Shown one piece after another: positions 34,169 through 46,984 of a DNA stretch of 64,000 nt. The DNA is taken from assembly GCF_036588685.1 (NCBI RefSeq), contig NC_086380.1:34114692-34178691 (forward strand), written 5' to 3'. The DNA comes from Mytilus trossulus. Lineage: Eukaryota; Mollusca; Bivalvia; Mytilida; Mytilidae. How positions within the stretch are numbered: the first letter of the stretch is position 1; every line of letters begins with the position of its first letter. A program made the position numbers and the translations under genes. The notes below the pieces were generated by a model that saw nothing but the letters and a program-made list of their open reading frames with translations, did not search any database and was not told the DNA's origin.

Positions 34169-34298
34169 TGTGTCTGTTGCATAATTCTACAATGTAGATG
34201 ACTTATATCTTTGATGGATCATTTATTTTAATTTTTAATATTGAATTGATATATAAATATATATATATATATTTTACACGGTTAATTATATATCTAAA
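34169..34298 (+). promoter_or_regulatory. Promoter region of the secreted Cys-rich gene
   Basis: A TATA-rich stretch (tatataaatatatatat, about 34250-34270) lies 30-50 bp before the ATG. The 17-bp phrase tgtgtctgttgcataat (34169-34185) is conserved exactly, at nearly the same distance, before the decayed exon 1 copy at 49701, marking the duplicated promoter. Confidence 0.55.
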
Positions 34299-37200
34299 AT
34301 GTTTTTACTTCAGCTTGTATTGACAACGTTACTAGTTGCTCATGGTAAGCGCATTAAATTATTTATTTTAATATCAATTTTTTTAAATAAAAGTCATGAC
34401 ACTGCTTATCAACAATAATAATTTTCATTTTAAGATGTTTTTGCTACTTTTTTCCTAGTGTTACATTCAAATAATTTATACATGCATATTATTTTACCAC
34501 TAATTTTAGCTTACATAGTAGTAATGTGCACTTTTTTAAGTTGAAGTGTGAAGGGTACGGTTTTTTTTCATAATAAAAAAAAAAAAGTCAGTATTAATTT
34601 TAAGTTTTTCGACGATTTTAATCAAAAATAATTTCAATATTTAACTCTTTAAGGTATAGGAAAAATCTGGATTCAGATTCTTTTTAACACTACATGTGAT
34701 CATGATTCATATTTTTATATTGTCTTGGTTAATTATTTTATCGACCCATGCATGGATATTCCGCCAATCTCGGAAGACATTTACTCATTTGAAAAACGAA
34801 AGTTATTCTACCTCAGGAATAGATTACATTAGCTGTATTTGTCAAAACTTTCAGGAATTTTTGGTCCTCAATGCTTCAACTTCGTACTTTATTGGTCCTT
34901 TTTACCATTGTTTTCGACCGTCACTGATGAGTCTTTTGTAGACGAAACGCACGTCTAGTGCAAACATATGATTTCAATCCTGGTATCTATGATGAGTTTA
35001 CTTAGTAAGTTTCAATATGTTTAAATTCGCACATCTCGGTAGATATCCATCCAATAGTAAATTCTATTCATTCATGGATTTTAAATGCAACACAGCTGAT
35101 GCTGCTAAAAAGCAATAGCATATTGACCATCGGAATTATTATGCCTAAATTTAAAGTTTAACATGAGGAAGACATTATTTATCTGTTCATATTACCGTTT
35201 ATTAATAACCCAAAAATTCGATCTTCTTTTCGTCATTGGCCCTATTTCTTGTGTTTCAGCCACTTTAAAACAACGCCACGATATGTTTAAATATTTATTT
35301 GTAAGTAAACATGCTTTGTATTGCAAGTTAAACGTTTTAATTTATGACTGAAGAGTTTAAGAACTTTTGGACAGCTGAAGGACGCCTACGGGTGCGGGAG
35401 TGTCTCGCTACATTAAAATTTTTAATTTTAGTTTCTTGTGTATAATTCGGAGTTTAGTATGACTTCCATTATCACTGTACTAGTATACATACTTTTTAAG
35501 GGACCAGCTGAAGGACGTCTACGGGTGCGTGAGTTTCTCGCTACCTTGAAGACCCATTGGTGGCCTTCTGCTGTTGTCTGTTCTATGGTCGGGTTTTTGT
35601 CCTTTTGACACATTCCCAATTTCCATTCTCAATTTTACTTTTCATTGTACAGGAAATGCCGTGTGTAGTTTTCCATGTGAACAGCAGGAAAGAGCACAGT
35701 ACATCTTTATCACTGGTGGTTCTGCCGAGTTGACATCTCTCGAATACTTCCGCAATCAATCTCACTTAGTGCAGCTTTCGCCTTCGGGAGAATTTGCTGA
35801 ATGTCATTACAGAACTGGACCATTTCTTGTCGCCCGGTATGTAAACAAAAATATATTTAGGTAGTACCCAACACTTTGGCTAAAATTGATTTGGCTCGTT
35901 TAATTTTCATAAAATTTGACATAATATATACTTTCATTGGATATATAGCAGTTTGACAAACGCCAATTCGATCGTTGAAAATCCTTATATTGTTTCCTTA
36001 ACAATATAACGTGATTATAACGTTCAGACGATTTTGTTAGAGTTATCTCCTTGTAGTGTTAAAACTCTTAATAAAATCACCTTAAACATTACATTGGATG
36101 TCAAGAATCACTTCTAGTAGTTGGAAGATGTTAAAACAAACGTATTTAACTTCTTCAAAACTAGCGAAATTGAAAAAATCAAAACGAAAACAACAAACTA
36201 TTGATAATAAAGAAAACTATTATTTTATGGTAATGACTAATGTAAATCAGATGGAAATGATGATGAATTTCTATTATCCTCGTAGCGATTACGGAGACAC
36301 ATGTCTCTTAGTAAATCTTGGAATTTTCTATTATTTCCAAATAATCAAGTTACTTTTTTGCATCACTGGTTGGTGTTTTGAAGACGAGTTGTGGTATACA
36401 TGATGAGTCGATTTGTACCACTCTACGGTTAAATTTTGTATCGTAAAGTTTCATTACAGTTATATGGAGGTATGTCTAGCCCCAAAACCAGGTTCAACCC
36501 ACCATTTTCCAGTACCAAGTCAGGAAATTAGATATTGTTATCTTATACTAGTAGTTTGTTTCTATGTGTGTTGAATTTTTGTGTTTTTGTTGAGTCGTTC
36601 TTCTCTTGTTATATTTGAAACCCGGATTTGTTTTTTCTAAATCGATGAATGAATTTCGAACAGCGGCTTACTACTGTGTCGCTTTTATATCGGACAATTT
36701 TAAGGAACGAACAGACTATTCACACCAATGAGGGAGCAACCATTTAACTTCAGGGAGGGTTATGGTTTTTTGTCTGATACAGAATAAATTTTGAAGTTTT
36801 TAGCCGCTTTTAATCAATTTATTTTTTTCAACACATTTAAGGTGAAGGGAAATTCATGTATTCATATGTTTTTCATTAAATTGAGGATCAGCATATCTTG
36901 TTTAGGGAAACAAAATAACCCCACCCCAGGAAGTTGTAAGATGGTTTCCGAAGCAATAGTGGTATGTAGACATTGACCTATAAATGTGTAATTTATTCAT
37001 TTGTCGTCTTGTTTGGGTTTTTTTGTTCAAGTTTTGCATATAAACCGTTGCTCATCACATATTTCATTCGTGTAGGAATGAAACTTTCAATTGATAAATT
37101 GAAACAGCAATGAAAGGTTGAACCTGCAAAATATTTCAAAAGATACAAATAAATAGCGTTTGCATGTGAAATTTACAACGGTTTTTGCGTCTCCAAATAA

Positions 37201-40200
37201 TATTTTATGAATTTCATTTTCATGTAGAATTAAATACAACCATAGCAAACGTAACCAGTGTCTGGTCAGAAAGTTGTTCGGTTATTGTCTTATGTTACTT
37301 TTCCCTGGAGACATACAAACCAACTAATGCCGTCAAAATGCCGTCAATTCCGCTCTTATTGCAATGCTTTTTATTTTAGACGACGTGGCAATGAATATAC
37401 CTGTGTCAAAAGATTGGCTTTGGACCCAACTGGTGGAATAGTAGCATGGTATGGACTACCATGGAGTAAGTTATGGCTTGTTTGTTGCATTCAACAAAAC
37501 TTACAGTATGCCTTTCTAATAACATACGTAATATTAACAAATGGAAAGGCCGATCCCAATGCAAATCAATGAAAGTATATGCGGGTATGCTTCAATAAGA
37601 CCAAAACACCAAAAACAGGACTAGAATATAAAAAATATGATGTGATGTTATGCTAATGAGACGACTTTCTACAAGAAAACAAATTACACAGAAATTAAAA
37701 CCTACAAGTATACATTATTGTAGTCCGTCAACAATGATAAAAAAAAAATACCATAGTAGTCCACTGGTGGTCTACAGACAAGTGTATATACAATACATCA
37801 GAGATATAAATTGTTCAAAGTTTTAATGGGTTTATACTGAATTTAAATAGTAATACTACTATAATAGAAAAACAAAGGATATGCTCGTAGACGAGAAGAA
37901 GGAACTATGAAAAATAAAGCAAAGATGAATCTGAAGTTATTACATTATTCACTGTTATCAAATGAAAGAATGAATTGTGTAGTCAAAATTATTTCTTAAG
38001 AGCTTCACGATTTTTGTGGTTCGAGACTATTCAATTAACTATTTTTATGGAACTTTTAATAGATTTTTTCAATAAACGTAACTGATAAGTTGGAGTTCAC
38101 AAACTATGCATTTGGAGGTCCATCCGCATTTTGCCACTTCCTAAACCTACGTTTTTGAGAGAAAAAAATGTATGTATACAAAAATAAAAAAAGAAAGCAG
38201 CGTAACCTTTTATCAGGGAATTTGTAGTATCTTGCTTATTCCAATGTTTTATTTAAAGCTAGTTCGTTTGTAACCATTGACTTTATCTTCATGCAGGGAC
38301 TTTCAGATCGACTCCACCGCTTTGTGAAATTTGCTATGGACAATGGAGCTCCGCACTTCTATTAGGTAATCAAAATCATAATGTTGGTATATTAAACATA
38401 AATTATTTAGATCTATATTGACATTAAAATACTATTGGTTTAGCGCAATAATTAAATTCATCATAGATACCAGGACTAAATTTAGTATATACCCCAGACG
38501 CGCTTTTCGTCTACAAAAGACTCATCAGTGACGCTCGAATCCAAAAAAGTTTAAAGGACCAAATAAAGTACGAAGTTGAAGAGCATAAATGTTGATAATA
38601 TGTCGGCTAATATTACCTAAATAAGTGCAATACTCGGAATTCCGAAACATCAGATAATCAAATGTCCAGTCCCTGAGGTAAAAAAGAGGCTTTCACAAGT
38701 TTTTTTTTATGATTTCAAAATCTTATGTTCTTACATGTGTTTTGCTGACGTTTTCTTAAAACGGTTTGCATCTAAAATATATATTATTAAGTTTTCATGT
38801 ATTGCTACTATGATGTCAATGCTATATCACTCACAAGAGTGACATTCTATAACAACCTATTCATATGTGACTAACACTGTTATAAAAATCAGTTCAGCAT
38901 TTATCAAATATGGAATTTTAATTGATGTGAAACCTGCTTATTATTTATTTATTACATATTTTTTAATATATTCTTTACTCGTCAAATCAAAAATTATATT
39001 AAATTTGTTTTGACGTATAGGATTATTATTCGCAGACGAATGTACTTTACTAGTTTAGCGCTATACAAATATAAAAAAGAAGATGTTGTATGATTGTCAA
39101 CGAGACAATTCGCCACGTGAGACAAAATGACACAGAAATTAACAACTATAGGTAACGCACTGCCTTCAACAAAGAGAAAAGCCAATACTGTATAGTACGC
39201 TAAAACGGCCTAGATTATGCAAAAAAAATAACAAAACACAAATATGTAACACATCAACAAACAACAAACACAAATTACAGGATTCTTACTCGGCACAGGC
39301 ACATACGAACATATCGTGGCGGAGTTGAATATGTAAGCCGGATCAAACCCCCCTTAACCTGGGACAGTGGTGACACAGTAAAACATAAAGAATTTGAAAA
39401 AAGGTTTCACTCATCAGATGGATACAAATGGATATACATTTCACAAAAACACAGAATGAACGTGACCGGTACTTGTATATCATAACAACAAATAAAAAGA
39501 TACTAAGTACTGATCTGAGAGTACTCGCAGTAACTGACAACTAGTTCAAAGCCACTTACCACTAATAAAACAATTCATGCAGTCGGTTTCATTTTTCAAG
39601 ATGAACGAAGACACCAAGGAAGCAACCAAAAGTCGACAAGGCAAACAATTTTTCACAAAATACTATTCAAAAGCAAACATATAACAGCTCGAACACATAC
39701 AGAAAATGGATGAATACTCCTTTGCTGCTTTGAAGGGGTAATGACTTCTAGCTCCACATGTGGCATCCCTCGTATTAATCGTTTCTAGGTGAATTTCGGT
39801 GATTTTAGTTGCATACAAACAGTTTAAGAGATATTGAGTCATTCTTATGAGTAAGTTTGTTTTTCAGCAAGAGATTTGCAACGTGAGTATCATAGTAATA
39901 AACTAGTAACAATGGTTTCCTATTTTTTATAATGCTTAACATAAGTAAATAGAAAATATATATTAGACTGAAATACCGTGGTATGTTAACGCGAACCACA
40001 AAAAAGAGGCGATCCCGTATACTCCAATAGACTAACTTAAACCTTCTCCAAAAAGCACATTTTGAAAATCAATGTTTCATTAAGTCAAAATATTTTTGAA
40101 TAAAGTGCAAGCATAGATTAGCTGAAAACCAACAGAACAAATAGTATAGGCAAACCAGGAGAATAAATAAGTGCTATGCAGTGTGGAACAATATATATAT

Positions 40201-40490
40201 AAAAGTATCTAAAATTAATTAATAGCAAATTTCACTCTTACAACACTCGTATAGTCATAAATAAATAAAGGCAACAGTAGTGTGCCACTGTTCAAAACTC
40301 ATGACAGTGCAATAGAAAATTTACATAATTTGTCATCGTAGAATCATGAAAGTATACTGTAAACCATCTATTTATGTAATCATGTTAGTGCTCATTTTTC
40401 TACTCGCGAAAGTCGCACAGGTAAATCGCTCGCAAAAACTAGTTGGTTTCCAGAATATGTATTCATTTAATCTACTGTGGTTTTTTCTGT

Positions 40491-40536
<46 letters not shown>

Positions 40537-43500
40537 CAAAGGCGTCAACAAGAAAACTATAAGTTCATAAGAATAATTCAACATCAACAAAAAAGCTTCG
40601 GAATGACAAACATCAAATTCTACTCAGAAAAATAAATGTTGAGCAACACAAACTCCATTTAAAATCAGGGGTAACTAATATGTGCAATCGTAAGCAGGAG
40701 GTTTGGCTAGGCACAAAACCAGGATCAACTTCCAGTTTTCTTAATATGTCCCGTACCAAGTCAGGAATTTGGCAGTAATTATCAAATAGATATAAACAAC
40801 GATATGCTCTGATTGCCTTTATTTAAGGCTAAACAGTTCCTTTTGGTCAAGTGGCTTTTGTGGTTAAAATACGTTTATTATTCGTTTGTAAAGCCTGAAG
40901 ATTCAAACTGGCTGATGGAAGGTTAGAGCTAACCATGATTGACTACCTAACTATTATCAAATGTTTTGATTTTCTTTTTCAATTTGTGTTTCATAAAAAA
41001 TGTTAATGTTTTTAAAAGTCAAAATCAATTACTCATATTGTATTTCTTCATTTTAGGTAGGGCAAACAGTATAAGAAGTTCGTGTAAGTGTATTATAAAG
41101 TATCAAACTAAAACTGTATTAATTGAGAAATGTGCCATGGTTATGTGAAAGCAAATCAAGCCGAAGGAGCAGAACAAAGTTGTCCAGAAAATCGATAGTC
41201 ATAATGATTATCTATATGTTTTGGACGTCGCTAATTATGTAAATTTTAATCGTTTAATAGTTATAACAACTCGTTTGTGGTGAACTATTTTATTTTTGAT
41301 TACGCCTTCTCTTGTATTTTATTTAGGTTTTCTATTGAGATTAATCTGTACTTATTGCAATGTTTTGCCTACATTATTAGATTTAAATTTCTTTTGTGGT
41401 TCATAAGTCTTTTAACTATTTTACTCAAGTTATAAACGTATTCTTTAAAAAGAATCTGTGCGACAAAAGGCAAAATGTTAGCCTCAGTACTAAGTTCCTG
41501 TGTCAAGTAAATTGGGGCAATATGCGCAATTGTTTCTCCTAAAGCGTTAATGGTAACGTTTTCCTTTGTTGCTCAGTCCATAACGTAAACATGGATACGT
41601 TGGATGGCTCGTTTCGCAGGTGAGACATTTTTACATATGTGAATAATTTTTCGGGGTACAACGTATGGTTCATTTTCCCGTAAATTAGCATACCCGAAAA
41701 TCCTTTTTTGATGCGGCTCTTAATGGTAAAAATCCCCTTTTCCACACAATAAGATCTTTGAAAATTTAATACTTTGAATGCATTTGATATTTCAATAGTT
41801 TTTACACATTTATTCTGTGGTCCTCTTCTTTCCAAATCAACACAACTTGTTAATTTCAGTTACTTGTAAAAATAGAAACATGTCCAATATAACTACATAG
41901 GTTTTTTTTGTTTACAATTATCTTTTGTGTTCCTTATTTGAAGGCGCATTAGTTATAGTGACCAAATTGTTTCCAATTGATGCATAAACATGTAGGTTTT
42001 ATATTTGTCATTCCGGAGCATTTTTAAAGATTGATATGCAATAGAAGTTTGCTTATTACAGAAGGCATATGATGACCTATACAGCTAACTTCTACTTTAT
42101 TTATTTTCAAATTGATACTTTTGCAATCAATATATATCGTCTTATTTTCAAATAGTTGAACTCTCTTTTAAATATAAGCAATACTCCAGATATATGATTT
42201 TCATTATTTCTCAAAGAATGATACAATATTTGTAAAATCAAAATCAAATATAAAAATAATTATTCCTACGATACTTTTTGACGTATTTCCCCTTATTTTT
42301 CAGTCAGAATACCACGTAAGTAATAGTTATGATAAAATAGCATATTTTGTTTCTAAAAAAAATATTATTGGATGATAACAAGATCTTGTTGATAAATATT
42401 CCATATCAACTTCACATGTCAAATAATATTTGATGGTGTTGAAGTATAGATTTCAGGTACTAACAAAGGTATTTGTCATCTTAGTTACGTGTTAAAGTTC
42501 CCTTTTTTGTCGTTGTATATTTTAAGCTTTACTGTTTATTCATTGTTGGGTACAACGTATGACGTGGATCGGTACTTACACGTCCCACCATTGTGCTTTG
42601 GTCAATTTTGGGCTCTTGTCTTTCAATTTTTTTCTTCATGCCATTTTGTTTTTTTCTAGTGAATATTATTATATTAAATTGTAGACCGTTTTACCCCATT
42701 TTTTTACATTTTTAGGTCTTTCCACTTTTCCGTGGAAAGACCTATTGGTTTTCTTCTGATTATTATTATTTTTTTTCTTCCGCCAACTTTTTGTTCCTTC
42801 GCAATTTTTTTGTTTCGCAAGATGTCGCTTAGATATATGGTATATGATATCGAGCAATTAATACGCTTTTGAAACTGACACCGGGTAACCAAAATCTTTT
42901 CAATGTAAGACTTATCTCCCCGAACACTGTTTTTCTTGTGATCGCTTAATATTCGCAACCGTATAAGAAACCGACAAATTTATTTTACCAAATTGCTTGT
43001 TATATCCTCAGGATGATTTGATTTGTTTTGACCGAAGCTATCCGGAGACTCCATATGAGAGTTATTTCCCCTTTTATATTTGATATAAGTGATATGCATT
43101 TTTAACTGGAAAACCATAAGTGTTAGAGGCCTAGGGTCTTTTGTTTTGAGGTCCTTGGTCCAAAAAATTGAAAATGAGGTCAAGGTCAAAGGTCAAGGTC
43201 ATGATCAAAATTTTGATTTTGGCTTGTTATCTCTTATTTTCAGGAACCATATAAGATATTGACAAAATATTTTCATAAAATTGTTAGTTACAACATGTAG
43301 TAACACATAAATTTTAGTCGAAAGGGTACGTAGACATTTGACGTGAGTTTTCCCCCTTTTTATATCTAATATCATATGTATGGTAATATAACTCATAAAC
43401 AATATAAAGTAGAGGACTAAAGTCTTTTGATTTTAGGTCCTTGGTTGATGACCTTGAAATTGAGCTCAAGGTCATTGGCAAAATTAACGTTCTAGATTTT

Positions 43501-44924
43501 GACCTTTGCTTTTACCTCATATGTATACATGATAAAGACATGGGACTTTTTACAATAGGTTGCAAGCAATGTGACCTTGTAAAAGCCAACCGGAAGTGAC
43601 CTTTTGTTTACCGGAAGTAGCTATTTTTTGTTCTAAATAAATGTTAAAGTATATAGAACCATATATTTTTGGAATCAGTGTCAATTAAACTATCAAACTA
43701 TACCGGAAATTACGTCGTTTGAACCGGAAGTTAACAATTATCTCCCTTATCTATATCTTTTTCCATAGAAACCATACATTTTTGGAATCAACGTTCAATA
43801 AGCTGTCATTTGACGGTTCAATTGACATTTAAAACCAAATTTTTAATATTTTCATATAAAAAAAGACCCTTACTGGTGGAAAGACCATCAATGGTTCTCT
43901 GAACAATTGGTTTTTAATTATATATTATGTCTGTTTGTTTTGCTAACACATTGTATGTTGTAAATTACATTTGTTTAATGGAATTGTATGTATCTATCAT
44001 GCACGTAATAGGTTTTTATATAGTAAGGTAGGTATGAGTGTGTCATTATGTTCTTTTGTTGTAAAAATAATTAAATTACACACAATTCTTTGGATTCTGA
44101 AGCGAATTTGGTGTACTTCAATATTTGTTCAACGATAAATATGTGTGCTTTTAAGAAATTAAGGTAGATTCACGGTATACCGCCATCTTGTATTGTACTA
44201 TCACAGTTCACAATCAGTCAAGTTGTCTGTCCAAATCTACAAATTTGTGGACAGATGTGCAGTTTTATTGGTTAGACTGTTTTTTTATATGAAGAAAACA
44301 TGCTGAATTATTGCATTATCCAACATATTTAAACAATGCAATAATTCAGCATGTTTTCTGAATATTTCTGACATTAACACCTTAAGCTGGACCTAAGTGA
44401 AAACCATATGACAAGTAAAGCATATATTTAGGGTGAGCTTTTTATCCTTTCGATCGTTAGGTTTCTTTTATATATAATCACGTGTCATTCCCATTGATAT
44501 TGCAACTATTTTGTTTTAGTTGTGCAATTAATAATCTTGCATATATTCCTTCAATATTGTGAATTATTCAATCAAAAATAATGCTGAAAACAGACATACA
44601 GAAACAAAATATTGTCACTCTCTTTGTAATATTTTCATGATTTCGTTCATATTTTTTTTACACATACCTACATTTCTCTGAATTCCTAACCAATTTATTT
44701 GTATTTCCACTTATCGATATTTAGCAATGGGATGCAACGTGCCAAAGAACTGCCCTATTCGTAACCCGAGAGTAGACATTCCTTGTACTGGATGTGAGCC
44801 AGTTGAAGATGATGGCCTTTGTTGTGCTAGAGAAACAAGATGTCATGCTAAAGAACGATCTCGAGGATATCGTGCTCAAGAAACAAGACATCGCGTTAAA
44901 GATAGAAGACATCGTCGTTATTAA
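34299..44924 (+). CDS. Unrecognised secreted Cys-rich protein with Arg/His-rich tail (7 exons)
   Basis: The exons are 34299-34344, 35653-35836, 37380-37465, 38297-38365, 41057-41083, 42304-42315 and 44725-44924. All have AG/GT borders and consistent phases, giving 624 nt and 207 residues. Residues 1-16 (MFLLQLVLTTLLVAHG) form a signal peptide. The mature part has 13 cysteines (20, 24, 66, 85, 115, 118, 145, 151, 162, 165, 174, 175, 181), including C-x2-C at 115/118 and 162/165 and a CC at 174-175. There is one sequon at N50. Exon 3 encodes a basic patch RRRGNEYTC and an aromatic WYGLPW. The tail from 176 is two 16-residue units rich in R, H and E. The odd cysteine count allows an intermolecular bond. 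Exon 6 is only 12 nt and can be skipped in frame. I do not recognise the family. Secretion is a safe inference; function is unknown. Decayed copies lie downstream. Confidence 0.85.
34835..35000 (-). repeat. Dispersed repeat family B in intron 1 of the secreted gene
   Basis: Contains actttcaggaatttttggtc, gacgaaacgcacgtctag and tcctggtatctatgatgag. Confidence 0.85.
35350..35651 (+). repeat. Dispersed repeat family C, ending at the exon 2 acceptor
   Basis: Includes two related units (ggacgcctacgggtgcg at 35380 and ggacgtctacgggtgcgtga at about 35513). Then come cattggtggccttctgctg and the family's end, cacattcccaatttccattc. It stops within about 10 bp of the AG that opens exon 2 (35653). Confidence 0.8.
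37631..37800 (+). repeat. Dispersed repeat family A in intron 3
   Basis: Diverged copy: atatgatgtgatgttatgct, aatgagacgactttctacaa, then ccgtcaacaatgat. Confidence 0.65.
38462..38700 (+). repeat. Dispersed repeat family B in intron 4
   Basis: Contains catagataccaggactaaat, cagacgcgcttttcgtctac and actcatcagtgacgctcgaa. Confidence 0.9.
39068..39330 (+). repeat. Dispersed repeat family A in intron 4
   Basis: Contains agaagatgttgtatgattgt, gacacagaaattaacaacta and aatatgtaacacatcaacaa, then cggcacaggcacatac. Confidence 0.85.
40225..40330 (+). repeat. Fragment of repeat family G
   Basis: Contains aggcaacagtagtgtgccac and tgttcaaaactcatgac. Confidence 0.55.
40493..40532 (+). repeat. (AG)20 microsatellite
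   Basis: An uninterrupted dinucleotide run in intron 4 of the secreted gene. Confidence 0.97.
42714..43910. mobile_element. Non-autonomous element with terminal hairpin (aggtctttccac)
   Basis: It begins with a perfect 12-bp hairpin, aggtctttccac/gtggaaagacct, with loop ttttcc (42714-42743). It ends near tggtggaaagaccatcaatg, an inverted match to the hairpin arm. The interior carries the tgacc/caaggtcaaagg phrases and four CCGGAA(G/A)T sites at 43590, 43611, 43703 and 43724. It lies in the intron between the microexon and the last exon of the secreted gene. Confidence 0.65.
44293..44359. repeat. Perfect 25-bp hairpin with 17-nt loop
   Basis: Arms 44293-44317 and 44335-44359 are exact inverses (agaaaacatgctgaattatt and on to gcatt). 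The loop is atccaacatatttaaac. It lies in the last intron of the secreted gene. It could be a tiny inverted-repeat element or a small-RNA hairpin; nothing here decides. Confidence 0.9.
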
Positions 44925-45868
44925 CGTGGACTTTTTGCATTTAATGGGACGATACGCCAAAAATTCTGGTTTCTTAATTAAACGTTGATATTTTTTCTGG
45001 TGTTTTATTTTTTTATATTTTCTATAACAACAACGGATTAACAAACATTAAAGGATACTTCATATGTCATTAATTATACATACATATGCCATTACCCATT
45101 TAAAGAAAACTATTGTTTGCAATAATATAAAACGGTCTTACGTAATGCAAAATTGGTGAACACATACATTTTACTTTATCCTCTTTAGCGCAATGACTGA
45201 ATCATCTCGCATCATATTGTATTCAAACATTCGTGTTTCATGTACGCTGCCAAAAAAAAATTGATAAAACGCAAATAAAAGAAATTAAAAAATGAAATTT
45301 AAAATATGTCTTACAGCAAGGGGAATTTCCAAATGGTGTTTATATCCCCGCCTTAGTCAACGGGGAAATTGAGTGTTACCTTATGGTAAGATTGTTTGTT
45401 GTCTACATGTATCGCGAATATCAGAACAATTATAATTATAAAAATTAACAGTAAAGTAATTACCATGGGTAGTTGATGGGTTTTGTTGTTTTTATTATCA
45501 TTTATTTTACTTATCCATCGAAAGATAACTGTGACTATCGCTATTTGTGCATTTTTCCTTTGATCTTTTTTTGTGATAATTTTTCATATCATGCTAATCG
45601 CTTGAGATAGAAAATTATCGCTAGAAACTAAGCAGTCACGTGGCGTTGATAACGAAATTGACATGAAATTGCCAACGTCGTCATAGGTAAAATAGCGATA
45701 AACAGTTTATCATTGGTCATCTCAACTCGCCTTAATCGCTTTTGCCGTTCCGGCTCAAGCAAGAAAATGAATCTCGTTGAGATGTTCAACGATAATCTAT
45801 AAATACCATTCGATATCCACCCATTATTACCCAACCGCACGTTTACTACTTCATGTTTTGGTTCACTA

Positions 45869-46799
45869 TATATATGTAGGACTCAAAAGTGCGATAGGGA
45901 CGCTAAAGTACGATGATCACGCTAAAGTGCGATGGTTTACAATAAAGTGCGAAGCTTACATACGCTAAATTATGATGGTCAGCGAAAGTATAGATGTAAA
46001 AACGTAGTTTGATTATGACGTTAACAGTCGTTTATACAAACCAAAAAATTAGGTACATGCAGAAGATGCATCACGAATATGTGATCAACAAATTTTTAAT
46101 CGGAATGCGCTTGACTTAATTTCAAACCTAACCGGGCTAAGTCGGATAAAACAAATGTGTTTATTTTCGGGTCCTGGAAAAATGACTTGTTGTGTCTTGC
46201 GCAGCATAGACCTTTGACAACATTTCTATATAGATACAAAAAAGTATACGCAGAGGTATCCTGTTTACTGTATCCTGCTTCTATTCGAAACGAACAGATA
46301 CTTAAAAACATTGTTTACGTTGCAGTCTACTTAGAGTCCCATTAAAACAATGTCAATTTTATAAAAAATTAATGTCGGTAAAATAGAGGCATTTGTAACT
46401 TATGTGACGACAGTAAAGGGGGGGTCATAGTAGTGATAGACTGTGTGTACGGCAAGCTACACAAATAATCACAATATCAATGCGCCCGAATTGTTGAAAA
46501 ATTCATTTAACTGGACATACAGTATTTTGTGACACCTAAATGATTTTTTTTAGTAATTATTACGTGGTTGGTCTTTTATATTTAGAAACAATCACTTAAG
46601 CCTGTCGGTAAATTATAACCAAGCCTATCACATATGTTATATCTTAGCTAATGTATATACTAGCTTTTGCCCAAAAAAAAGAGACAATTTTTTTTTATAT
46701 CCATGAACTTTAATCCGCTAACCTATAGTCCATTGCATTATAAACCATCCTGCATTAACAAAAAAAACGACCATCGCACTTTAGAGTCCTACATATATA
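45869..46799. mobile_element. MITE with inverted ends of about 30 bp
   Basis: Left end tatatatgtaggactcaaaa then gtgcgat (45869-45898). The right end (46771-46799) is its inverse with about three mismatches. Near the left end the phrase (t)aaagtgcgatg recurs four times in 80 bp. The outer bases are TA-rich, so the exact target duplication is unclear. There is no transposase. Confidence 0.8.
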
Positions 46800-46984
46800 C
46801 ATTCAAATTTGTCTTTTAATTTAGAATAGGTAATTCATGTACTTATACTGATGTTTTTGTTAATATGATAACACATTTCCTGGCTATACGAATTCTTTTC
46901 AAGTAACAAGTATATGAAATACAGGGTCTTGTAGCATTAATGTTAGGTTCCATAGATTCACTTGAATAAGTTGTATTTAGTTTA

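Noticed and set aside
42669-43402. Cluster of short minus-strand frames
   Set aside because: All fall inside the hairpin-ended repeat at 42714-43910 and lack any domain.
44794-44988. Second frame over the last exon of the secreted gene, and a 107-codon minus-strand frame
   Set aside because: Exon phases, splice sites and cysteine content support only the frame ending at 44924.
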